Positions 1-7,051 of a stretch of DNA of 40,605 nucleotides are shown piece by piece; position 1 is the stretch's first letter; each line of letters opens with the position of its first letter. The stretch covers positions 1-40,605 of the forward strand of contig JAFRYG010000071.1 in assembly GCA_017441205.1 (NCBI GenBank), given 5' to 3'. Position numbers and translations under genes: made by a program. The notes under the pieces are model-generated. The model searched no databases, was not told where the DNA came from, and saw nothing but the letters and a program-made list of their open reading frames with translations. The stretch comes from Pseudomonadota bacterium (lineage in GTDB: Bacteria; Myxococcota_A; Bradymonadia; UBA4248).

Positions 1-84
1 CAGGAGGTCAAAGATAAACTCGAGGTCATCCCGGTGTCTTCCATCATGGATATTCTGACGCAAACGGGGGTTATTGCACGGTAA
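1..84 (+). CDS. C-terminal end of an unidentified protein (partial)
   Basis: The window opens inside a reading frame that gives 27 residues and ends in TAA at 82-84. The visible tail contains EVKDKLEVIPVSS and ends TGVIAR. It reads like the end of a globular cytoplasmic protein, with a beta strand followed by a helix. The strand-helix tail is loosely reminiscent of Lon-type or phosphoribosyltransferase C-termini, but it is too short to assign. No other stop-free frame is as convincing, and a hairpin array starts 25 bases after the stop. Confidence 0.45.
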   Translation, partial: QEVKDKLEVIPVSSIMDILTQTGVIAR

Positions 85-108
85 AACGGATGTTTGGTTT
101 TGGGGGGC

Positions 109-299
109 GGCCTATGCCTGCGGCATACGGCCCGCTAGGCACGTGTCACGACACGTGCCTACACTCGCCTAGGGGCGGCCACGCAGAGACGCGCGGACCG
201 TGCGTATCTACATGGCCGCCCCTACATCTCGCTGGCGGCTGGCTATTTCGCATACGCGAAATACGCCGCCGTGCGCCCGCTATCTGCGATACGCGGGCG
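109..299 (+). repeat. Array of five intergenic hairpins (variable-stem family)
   Basis: Five hairpins fill most of the space between the first gene end and the Rpn-like gene. At 109-132 GGCC-TAT-GCC faces GGC-ATA-C-GGCC. At 136-161 an 11-bp perfect stem starts TAGGCAC. At 170-224 TAGGGGCGGCC faces its exact complement across a 33-base interior. At 234-270 the core is GGC-TAT-TTCGC against GCGAA-ATA-C-GCC. At 274-299 it is CGCCCGC-TAT-C against G-ATA-C-GCGGGCG. The first, fourth and fifth share the plan outer stem, TAT, inner stem, loop, inner stem, ATA, unpaired C, outer stem, all in one orientation. Confidence 0.75.
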
Positions 300-403
300 A
301 TTTTTATTGCTGTTAGTTCGCCATTAATCCCTTGACTCGCTATTGCAGGCGAGCGATAGATTTGTTCATTGAACAATCATGTTCAGTATAACGAGGAGGG
401 GTT

Positions 404-1399
404 ATGATCGAATCCAATAAGAACAGATCGCACAATAATGCCGACTACCGCCATCTCACTGATGCAGCCTGCAAGCAGCTTCTCGGTGACAAACTCATAC
501 TCGCCTGTATACTAAAAGGATGCGTACCGGAGTTTATGAATTGCCACGTCAACGATATTGAAACCAAATATATCGAGGGTGAGCCGGAAATCGGGACGGT
601 TGGCGTATATCCGGAAACGACCAATCCGCTAAAGGAGAGCATGGCTGGAAGAGTTCACGGCATGCACGGTGAAGATGCGACGGATACTGAGGGAAAAGTC
701 ACGTTCGACATTCGGTTTTATGCACTCACCCCCACTAAAGAACGCATCAAACTGATTATCAATGTTGAATCACAGAACGAATTTTACCCAGGCTATCCGC
801 TGATTAAACGTGCGATTTTCTATGCTTGTCGGCAAATATCGGCGCAGTATGGCACTGAATTTGAGCATGCGCATTACGAAAACATCAAAAAGGTCTATTC
901 AATCTGGGTTTGCTTTGATCCGCCGTTGTATCGGCACAATACGATTAACGCATACGAAATCACCGAAAAACAGCTTGTAGGCGAGGTTTACGAGACCGTG
1001 GCCAACTACGATCTGCTGAGCACCGTCATGATTTGCCTTGGAACGAAAGGAGATGAACGCTATACTGGTTTACTGAAACTCCTGGATATATGGCTTTCCG
1101 GGAACTCGATCGATGAAAAACGTGCGGCACTCAAAGATATTTTCGATGCAGAGATACCCGCACGTCTCCTTGAGAAGGAGAGCAATATGTGCAATTACAG
1201 TGAATTTGTGGAGAATCGCGGGCGCAAGGAAGGGCGCAAGGAAGGGCGCAAGGAAGGCAAAGCCGAGGCTCTCGTGAATTTGATGAAAAATTTTAAGCTG
1301 AGTGTAGAAGAAGCACTAAAAGGTTTGAGCATCCCGGAATCAGAATGGGACGATTATCGTAGACTCGTTGCGGAGCTCGAAGCACATCCGGCCAAATGA
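404..1399 (+). CDS. Rpn-family PD-(D/E)XK nuclease (transposase-like)
   Basis: A 331-residue protein of the Rpn/YhgA-like PD-(D/E)XK nuclease family, annotated in genomes as 'Rpn family' or 'PD-(D/E)XK nuclease family transposase'. The nuclease core is visible as FDIRF (D102), then INVESQ (E122 and Q124, an ExQ version of the motif), then the conserved YPLIKRAIFY helix. Family members are DNA endonucleases that promote RecA-independent recombination, and some act in phage defence. The C-terminus has a tandem GRKEG run from a 12-base repeat at about 1218-1256 and a helical tail, as is usual for the family. The start is well supported by GAGGAGG four bases before ATG. A strong internal start lies at 1187, and pieces of the 3' coding region are repeated downstream. 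Confidence 0.85.
   Translation: MIESNKNRSHNNADYRHLTDAACKQLLGDKLILACILKGCVPEFMNCHVNDIETKYIEGEPEIGTVGVYPETTNPLKESMAGRVHGMHGEDATDTEGKVTFDIRFYALTPTKERIKLIINVESQNEFYPGYPLIKRAIFYACRQISAQYGTEFEHAHYENIKKVYSIWVCFDPPLYRHNTINAYEITEKQLVGEVYETVANYDLLSTVMICLGTKGDERYTGLLKLLDIWLSGNSIDEKRAALKDIFDAEIPARLLEKESNMCNYSEFVENRGRKEGRKEGRKEGKAEALVNLMKNFKLSVEEALKGLSIPESEWDDYRRLVAELEAHPAK
1187..1399 (+). CDS. Possible internal small protein within the Rpn gene (RpnS-like)
   Basis: In the same frame as the Rpn-like nuclease, ATG at 1187 is preceded by AAGGAG at 1175-1180 with a six-base spacer, a near-ideal ribosome binding site inside a coding region. Translation from it would give a 70-residue protein made of the GRKEG-rich linker and the helical C-terminal tail (MCNYSEFV to EAHPAK). 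For the family it is established that some Rpn genes encode a short C-terminal protein from an internal start that inhibits the full-length nuclease. Here it is inference from the start signal only. Lysine and glutamate-rich sequence can mimic such a signal by chance. Confidence 0.4.
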   Translation: MCNYSEFVENRGRKEGRKEGRKEGKAEALVNLMKNFKLSVEEALKGLSIPESEWDDYRRLVAELEAHPAK

Positions 1400-1401
1400 G
1401 C

Positions 1402-1520
1402 GGCTTTCCGGGAACTCGATCGATGAAAAACGTGCGGCACTCAAAGACATTTTCGATGCAGAGATACCCGCACGTCTCCTTGAGAAGGAGAGCAATATGT
1501 GCAATTACAGTGAATTTGTG
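1402..1520 (+). pseudogene. Duplicated fragment of the Rpn-like gene
   Basis: A 119-base copy of 1092-1210 of the upstream Rpn-like gene, with one visible difference (AAAGACAT for AAAGATAT). It begins three bases after the stop codon of that gene. It encodes SGNSIDEKRAAL through to NYSEFV and includes the same internal AAGGAG and ATG (1497). It then leaves the homology and stops after RGNLFLDSLAHGE. It has no start of its own at the 5' end and lacks the nuclease core, so it is read as a remnant or an orphan C-terminal piece, not an independent gene. Confidence 0.8.
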
Positions 1521-1626
1521 AGGGGTAATCTTTTCCTTGACTCGCTCGCCCATGGCGAGTGAATAAAGACACTCGCCATAACGCAGGCTGACATGGATGG
1601 TCTGCCACTGACATGGGGAGTGACGT

Positions 1627-1785
1627 ATGAAGAATAATGAAATCGCGGTATTGGATAGCCAACTGCTTCGTGATGCCAGAAGCATCATTGTTTACCCAAT
1701 TGCGTCCGCAGTGCGGTCGCAATTGAACTGGAGCCAATATCGGATGCTCATACAAATCGCAGATCCCGATAAGCAATGTGTGTGA
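1627..1785 (+). pseudogene. Remnant of a DUF1016 (YhcG-like) nuclease gene
   Basis: A 52-codon frame starting at ATG 1627, with GGGGAG upstream, encodes LLRDARSII near the N-terminus and then SQLNWSQYRMLI followed by ADPDKQ. Both pieces resemble conserved parts of the DUF1016 N-terminal domain (typically LSWSHYRLL..V.DP), but in intact proteins they are separated by about 80 or more residues. This therefore looks like an internally deleted and truncated copy. A near-perfect inverted repeat (1697-1725, CAATTGCG arms) sits exactly at the join. The C-terminal PD-(D/E)XK domain is missing. Assignment rests on these short motifs. Confidence 0.5.
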
Positions 1786-1797
1786 ATGAGTAGAGGC

Positions 1798-1834
1798 GGC
1801 TTTCCGGGAACTCGATCGATGAAAAACGTGCGGC
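1798..1834 (+). repeat. Third copy of the Rpn C-terminal segment (37 bp)
   Basis: Exact repeat of the first 37 bases of the duplicated Rpn segment (also at 1092 and 1402), encoding SGNSIDEKRAA. After 1834 the sequence departs to a different frame continuation (FAGIMDVAYAQL) that reads like the C-terminal region of another Rpn-like paralogue. It lies just after the stop of the DUF1016 remnant. Copies two and three share GCGGC before the repeat, where the intact gene has TATGGC. Confidence 0.75.
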
Positions 1835-1897
1835 GTTTGCGGGGATTATGGATGTGGCTTATGCGCAGTTGATGCATACGGCTTGCGTGCTCGCTTT

Positions 1898-1964
1898 GGG
1901 GACGGCCACACAGGGCCGCCCCTACAGCTCGCTGACGCCCGCTATCGCAGTGCGATATGCGGGC
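1898..1964 (+). repeat. Two adjacent intergenic hairpins
   Basis: At 1898-1922 GGGGACGGCC pairs with GGCCGCCCC with one unpaired A; it resembles the TAGGGGCGGCC hairpin at 170-224. At 1937-1964 GCCCGC-TAT-CGC faces GCG-ATA-T-GCGGGC, the variable-stem plan with T instead of C as the unpaired base. The rest of 1835-2342 has no gene I can support; an AT-rich inverted repeat (TTCCCCAA ... TTGGGGAA) lies near 1980-2013. Confidence 0.65.
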
Positions 1965-2342
1965 AAACGCTGCATTCCTATTCCCCAAATTTTAAAATAT
2001 TGAATATTGGGGAATCGCCATTGTAAACGGATTCACTGTGAAGCTGATTAGCGACGCATACAATTGTGAGCTTATTCCATAGACTACATCGCAGCATGAA
2101 AAAGATTGGAGGCATCTTTACAGCCCATGCTATGCGTGTGGGCTGCGCGCGGACGAATTGGGCAGGAGAGGACGATACGTTGCTTCCCTGAACGTACGTT
2201 TTCAAGTCATTGATCTAATGGAGCTCTTAAGCTGCTGGTGTAAAAGCATAAATTGATAATAATAATGAGAGAAAGAGAAAAGGTGCTATTGAGTATTTTT
2301 TTGTGTGTGTGTCGAGTTCTTTGTAGTAATGGATTATTAATA

Positions 2343-3305
2343 TTATAATTGATTGTCAATTCCATTAGTAAATTGAATAGATTTATAGTTTCCGCCAGCC
2401 CACCCCACAGGGATGTCACCCTCATTGCGTCGCCATATCGTAACATTTGGGCGTTGAGTTTCATTGATAACAAGATCAACTTTTTCAGATAATTTGTTTT
2501 CCAGTGCAAATATTAATCTGCCGCATTCTGGTGGGGCATTGGGTTCATTAATAGAGCTGCACCCCATTTTATGAGGACTGGTAAGCACCAATTTTCTTAA
2601 TCGAGTTGAATCCGTAATATAATAATGACCATATAGATATTCAGTTTCCTTAATTTCTTTCAAGCATGATTCATTGCGTGGCATACCATGACAGTTGAGA
2701 GCATACTGTGCATAAGATGCGCGTCGCTTATGATCATTCATATTATTTGGAAGATTCCATGCACTGGGCAGGATGAGTTCCTCAAGGAAGTAGCAACCAG
2801 AAAAGGCTGCTGCACCAATTCGTTCTGCCTTGGGAAGATTAACTCTCGTTAGGGCTTTACAGTTATAAAATGCAAGGTCTCCCACGCTTTGGACATTCGG
2901 TAGATGCAGTTTATGGAGATTTGTGCAGTCCATAAAGGCTTTAGCATGAACATGTCTAATGTTGGATAGGTTAATCTCCTTGAGTGATTTGCATCCAGCA
3001 AGCCCCATAATTTCATATAGTTTAGGAAACTGCTCAAGGTCATTTAGCGATTCAATGTCGAATTTATCGCATGCACTTATATGCTTGTTGTCGGATATAT
3101 ATGTGCCTGTAAAAACTTCGACAGCACCTACTTCCTTTTGGTTGAGACAGCCATCGTGATTCTCATCCCATTCATGTAGTGCATATCTTTCCAATTCCTT
3201 ATCATCAAATGTCACGCATTTGGGACTACATGCCTGAAGTAAAAATATTGGGAGTATATATAACGCAAGTAACGTGATGTGAGTAATTACTTTGATTGCC
3301 TTCAT
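2343..3305 (-). CDS. LRR (BspA-like) lipoprotein
   Basis: A 320-residue secreted lipoprotein. The N-terminus has a basic start, a hydrophobic stretch and a lipobox LLQAC with lipidated Cys26. Residues near 48-59 (DENHDGCLNQKE) form an EF-hand/dockerin-like calcium loop. From about 90 to 200 there are leucine-rich repeats of the BspA type (repeated LP..LE.I, CTNLHKLHLPNV, CKALTRVNLP, CYFLEELILP). Such proteins usually mediate adhesion or protein binding at the cell surface. AAGGAG eight bases before ATG supports the start. The DNA is AT-rich compared with most of the window, like the two genes upstream on the same strand, from which it is separated by about 120 bases. The specific partner is unknown. 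Confidence 0.75.
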   Translation of the reverse strand: MKAIKVITHITLLALYILPIFLLQACSPKCVTFDDKELERYALHEWDENHDGCLNQKEVGAVEVFTGTYISDNKHISACDKFDIESLNDLEQFPKLYEIMGLAGCKSLKEINLSNIRHVHAKAFMDCTNLHKLHLPNVQSVGDLAFYNCKALTRVNLPKAERIGAAAFSGCYFLEELILPSAWNLPNNMNDHKRRASYAQYALNCHGMPRNESCLKEIKETEYLYGHYYITDSTRLRKLVLTSPHKMGCSSINEPNAPPECGRLIFALENKLSEKVDLVINETQRPNVTIWRRNEGDIPVGWAGGNYKSIQFTNGIDNQL

Positions 3306-3428
3306 TAGAGAATCTCCTTTAATACCGGAGCTGGAGTGGGTTGTATTTAGTTAATAATGACGTCAATTATTTATCTTTGTTCGATTTTTAATGAGCTTCA
3401 TTCTTCGTTCCATGCTTACTTGATTGAA

Positions 3429-4430
3429 TTAATTATTAAATATGCTTTCATCGTAACAGTCTAATGTGATTGCTGAAAACATTTTAATTATGCGTTTAAT
3501 TTTGGCTGACTGTTCTTCAAACTGCTTCATTGTTAATTTGGTGGGGGGCGGATTCGGTGAGATACCTTTAGGCCAATCAATGATTAGTTCTTTGTTGGAA
3601 AATACTTTGTCGCCGTATAGGTTTATAACTGCATTTATGTATGTGTAGTAGTATACTAAAAATTCAGCATCAAGAGGAACACCGTGCCTAATTAAATCTT
3701 TCAAGACGGGGGGCGTAATGTCAGGTTCTTTGACCAGTTTACTGAAAAGTTGTTGGGATTTAGAACTTATTTCCTCGTCTAATATGGCTTCTGATTTTGC
3801 TTTAATGGCGTTGGTTAGTGCGTCGGAATAGATGTCGATAATTTCATTTGGAAAATGCAGCATATACGGAAGATATTCTAAATATCGAGAACGCGCAGAG
3901 GTTTGGACATAGATGTTTTTTGTGTCTGAGACCGATGCTGTTAGCATAAATAATGCTTTCTCATAGATGTTTATATCGGAAAATAAGAAGGTGGCATTAA
4001 CTCGATAATTGATGATGTTTGTACGGATTATTTTCTTGGCGATTGAAAGATATAGGTCTTGACACTTATTGTTATCTACTTTGCAAATGTTATGTGCTTT
4101 GCTACAGAAATCTTCCAAATCACTGGGGATGGGGAGGAGCTTTTCGAGGCGTGAATCGTTAAGCCCTGCTTCGTCTTTAACAAATCCTGCTTCGTCGAGA
4201 ACAGGAAATCTATTGTCTGAATCTTTGAGAAAATGCTCAAATGCCTGAGTGTCAGCACCTGCATCTGTATTACTGAGAAGTTCAAGGCTTTGAGTGTCTG
4301 GTGTTTGCTGAACTTGGTTTTGACCTGGTGCTCCCTCACTCTTTCGAGCAGCGTTCGTGTCGCATCCTGATATACAGATGCTAAATAATGTACAAATAAT
4401 GAGAATTAGAGTGTTATGGAAATTCATCAT
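3429..4430 (-). CDS. Lipoprotein coupled to the DUF262 gene, unknown function
   Basis: A 333-residue predicted lipoprotein: hydrophobic signal followed by ISGC with Cys23, then a polar Gln/Asp/Ser-rich linker to about residue 80 and a mostly helical domain with several cysteines (DFCSKAHNICKVDNNKC). I do not recognise the family. Its ATG overlaps the TGA of the DUF262/DUF1524 gene by four bases (ATGA at 4427-4430), so the two are very likely translated together. A surface or periplasmic lipoprotein coupled to a cytoplasmic restriction-type nuclease is unusual. It might sense or act outside the membrane, or be an accidental neighbour in the operon. AT-rich codon use matches the nuclease gene. 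Confidence 0.7.
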   Translation of the reverse strand: MMNFHNTLILIICTLFSICISGCDTNAARKSEGAPGQNQVQQTPDTQSLELLSNTDAGADTQAFEHFLKDSDNRFPVLDEAGFVKDEAGLNDSRLEKLLPIPSDLEDFCSKAHNICKVDNNKCQDLYLSIAKKIIRTNIINYRVNATFLFSDINIYEKALFMLTASVSDTKNIYVQTSARSRYLEYLPYMLHFPNEIIDIYSDALTNAIKAKSEAILDEEISSKSQQLFSKLVKEPDITPPVLKDLIRHGVPLDAEFLVYYYTYINAVINLYGDKVFSNKELIIDWPKGISPNPPPTKLTMKQFEEQSAKIKRIIKMFSAITLDCYDESIFNN

Positions 4431-6568
4431 GCGATACCTCCTTCGATTCCTGATTGAATATAGTTAATAATGGCGTCGATCATTTTATGAGTGCGTTTGT
4501 CGACGTCACATCGTGTCCATTCTGCTGTGTTTTGGTGTTCTGCAATAAACTGCATCAGTTCAAATGTGATTGACGAAGTAGCTCTGTTTGTTTCGCCATA
4601 TAGGTGCAGTTTGGAGGCAAAAGGCCGATCTGACGCTCTGATGTTGCGGTCTCTGGGCAGAATTATTTTATTACCAAGATGTTCGACGTATTCATTAACC
4701 AGTGCTTCATCGTCACTGCAATCGTGCAGCCAGTACGGACCATAGTAGGTTTGCCATTTTTGTGGTAATATATGTTCAATCGTTGAGTTGAGCAGTATGG
4801 GCTGTTTTTCTGGATTCCCAATAAGCAGGGCTTGATGGTTATCCTGAAGTGCAGCTGTTTCATCAAATGAGTATGTATAAAGCAAGACAAGATAATTCAG
4901 CTTTGATGTATCACCCGACAGAATCTCTCTTGCTTCGTCGAGTCGAGATACATCTGTTTTTTCATCGCGATGGCGAATAATTTCACCAGATAGGATCTGC
5001 CGATTTTCAATAATTTTGGAATCTAGCTGTGGAGATATTCCAAAAGATGATTCCAGTGGAGGGATTAATCCTTCTGCTGCTGCATGCAGCGCGATTTTTT
5101 CACACAGGAATGGAATATCTGCATCACCGGATGAGCCTGTAAGTATGGATTTCAAAAACAGAACAGATGTTGAATATCTTATGAATCGCTTGAATTTGCT
5201 ACGAAATGCCTTTGGTTGCTTATGGGCAATACTTTTGTAACAATACCAGAACGTGCTAATTAGGTATTGCCATTTGCCAAGCTTTTGATATTTGTTCAGT
5301 AAATTGATATCATACCTGACCTGTGTATCGACTAGGTCTTCGATGCATATATTATCAAACAATGAATGATCACTATCTGAGAGGTCGAAATCAAGCGTGA
5401 GGAGTAAGAACTTTGTCATTTGTCTAATTGAACCAAGAAACGCCGGATCTTTAAGTTGTTTCTTGCCAAGTGGATTGCGTGTGTAAAAGTCCCTTAATCT
5501 TGGCTCTTTTGATTTTGAAATTATGAGTTCTTCTGACTTGCTGCTCATTCGTACAGCATACATATAATGTCTGAAAATGCCATCTAGTGTGATTGTTTGA
5601 TTGGCGATTGGTGCACCTTCATCGTTATACTTTAGCGCGTTGGTAAGCAGAAGCCAGTCTTCCTTGAATGAATTGATATGATTTTCTGTATAAGTCTGTG
5701 ATATTTTGTTTTTAAAGATATCTGCGTCGGCAAGTTGTATTCCGCGATTGTTTAAAATGTCAAATGTATCTAAGGCTGATTCGGAAGAGTCGGTATTTAT
5801 GAGTAGGATGTAACAATATGCATACAGAAATGCAAACAGCCCCTTTAACTCTGTAAGATCAGTGTTGCACTTTTGAATGAAAAAAGCGTAATTGACACAT
5901 TCATTTGATGCTAATAAATTGTTAAACGAATGCCCTCTGTTTCCATTGCGGGATAGTTTGTCATATTCTTCAAGAATCATTTTGCTTGAAGTAATAATAT
6001 CTTCGCTGTCATCCAGTTTCCCATATTTCATTATGTTTGCGAAGTTGATATCATTGTTGTCGGTATTATCTCTTTTTAGCCTTGGCGTATCTTTATCTAC
6101 CGCAGATTCCAGACTTAGCAGGTCTTTTGGTTTCCAAAGCATCAGACCAAGTCGGTTCAATAATCCCTTATATTGGCTCTGCTCTTCTTCTCCGCTAAAC
6201 TCACATAATTTGCTCTTGTTCTCGATAGTTGTATATATCGCCCGAAGAAGCAGCATAATCGTTGTGATTCTCTGTTGACCGTCGATTATGTTGAGCGCTT
6301 TTTTGTTGTCAGAATTGGGATATACAATTATTGAGCCCAAAAAGTATGCAGTATCAGTTTCGCCTGTATTTGGCCGAGAATTGGTGTTGCTCTGTGTGCT
6401 GTGCATTTGTGTGTATGCGACCTTGATATCTTCCCAGAGTTGTTCACATTGCGGTAATTTCCAACTATATGGTCTTTGAAAAACAGGGACGATGAATTGT
6501 TCAATCTGCGAATAATCGAATAATCTGCTAATTTGATGTTGCTCGGGTTTTAATTCAAATCTTGGCAT
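4427..6568 (-). CDS. DUF262/DUF1524 (GmrSD-like) restriction protein
   Basis: A 713-residue cytoplasmic protein with DUF262 at the N-terminus and DUF1524 at the C-terminus. DUF262 motifs are clear: QRPYSW at 31-36 and IIDGQQRIT with DGQQR at 96-100, the ParB/Srx-like nucleotide-binding site. The DUF1524 His-Me nuclease motif is IEHILPQ (His599) followed by LGNKIILP (Asn633) and ASDRPF. Proteins of this design include single-chain type IV restriction enzymes like GmrSD, which cut modified phage DNA using NTP. AGGAG five bases before ATG supports the start. The gene is AT-rich and shares an overlap with a lipoprotein gene downstream, suggesting a laterally acquired two- or three-gene defence cassette. 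The true target and the role of its neighbours are inference. Confidence 0.85.
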   Translation of the reverse strand: MPRFELKPEQHQISRLFDYSQIEQFIVPVFQRPYSWKLPQCEQLWEDIKVAYTQMHSTQSNTNSRPNTGETDTAYFLGSIIVYPNSDNKKALNIIDGQQRITTIMLLLRAIYTTIENKSKLCEFSGEEEQSQYKGLLNRLGLMLWKPKDLLSLESAVDKDTPRLKRDNTDNNDINFANIMKYGKLDDSEDIITSSKMILEEYDKLSRNGNRGHSFNNLLASNECVNYAFFIQKCNTDLTELKGLFAFLYAYCYILLINTDSSESALDTFDILNNRGIQLADADIFKNKISQTYTENHINSFKEDWLLLTNALKYNDEGAPIANQTITLDGIFRHYMYAVRMSSKSEELIISKSKEPRLRDFYTRNPLGKKQLKDPAFLGSIRQMTKFLLLTLDFDLSDSDHSLFDNICIEDLVDTQVRYDINLLNKYQKLGKWQYLISTFWYCYKSIAHKQPKAFRSKFKRFIRYSTSVLFLKSILTGSSGDADIPFLCEKIALHAAAEGLIPPLESSFGISPQLDSKIIENRQILSGEIIRHRDEKTDVSRLDEAREILSGDTSKLNYLVLLYTYSFDETAALQDNHQALLIGNPEKQPILLNSTIEHILPQKWQTYYGPYWLHDCSDDEALVNEYVEHLGNKIILPRDRNIRASDRPFASKLHLYGETNRATSSITFELMQFIAEHQNTAEWTRCDVDKRTHKMIDAIINYIQSGIEGGIA

Positions 6569-6639
6569 GAAAACTCCTATGATATGTGCTCATTTGGTGG
6601 ATTTACAACAGTTTGGATGCCATAAACCTACCGCATCAT

Positions 6640-6666
6640 AAAAAAAAAAAAAAAGCAACCCTTTTT
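6640..6666 (-). promoter_or_regulatory. Possible promoter with a 15-base homopolymer
   Basis: On the minus strand, 70-100 bases before the DUF262 start, TTGC is followed by fifteen T and then ATGATG. This places a TTGCTT-like -35 and a TATGAT-like -10 on either side of a homopolymer, with a spacer of about 12, which is shorter than usual. Slippage of the tract would change the spacing and could switch expression. No better promoter is obvious nearby. This is a weak call. Confidence 0.25.
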
Positions 6667-6861
6667 GACCAAAAAAAATCAAAAAAAATGCAGCACAAAA
6701 TCAAGTGTTTATGCGCATGAGCGACGATTATGACCTGGGGGGGATAACTGTAGAAGGGGGGATGTCAGTGAATTTTTGATGCAGTTCCGTATGCGGGAAC
6801 GAATGAGATAAATAATGATAAGTGTGTTGTCGGAGTTGGTGATGTCATCCGGCATCCGAAG

Positions 6862-6960
6862 CCGCCCGCGTATCGCATCGCGATAGCGGGCGGAAAGAGG
6901 CCATATCGCGCAGCGATAGGCCGATGCGCGGGGCGTATCGGCATCGCCGATAGCTTGCGC
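6862..6960 (-). repeat. Array of three intergenic hairpins (variable-stem family)
   Basis: Three hairpins with spacers of 5 and 3 bases lie between the divergent DUF262 and AAA-ATPase genes. 6862-6893: CCGCCCGC-G-TAT-CGC against GCG-ATA-GCGGGCGG. 6899-6922: GGCC-A-TAT-CGC against GCG-ATA-GGCC. 6926-6960: GC-G-TAT-CGGC against GCCG-ATA-GC, with an outer GCGC pair. The unpaired base lies before TAT, so all three are in the minus orientation of the family. Confidence 0.75.
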
Positions 6961-7051
6961 AACATTAAAATATCCTCGCTATTCGTGCAAAGGCGAGCTA
7001 TTGTGAAAAGAGCAAATGGGGAGAGGCGCCCTTGATGCAGGAGTGACGGCT

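Noticed and set aside
109..299. CRISPR array
   Set aside because: The repeated units are hairpins of differing sequence with very short spacers; there is no constant direct repeat and no cas gene in the window.
404..1399. Insertion sequence with terminal inverted repeats around the Rpn-like gene
   Set aside because: Family members are called transposase-like, but I see no terminal inverted repeats or target duplication around it.
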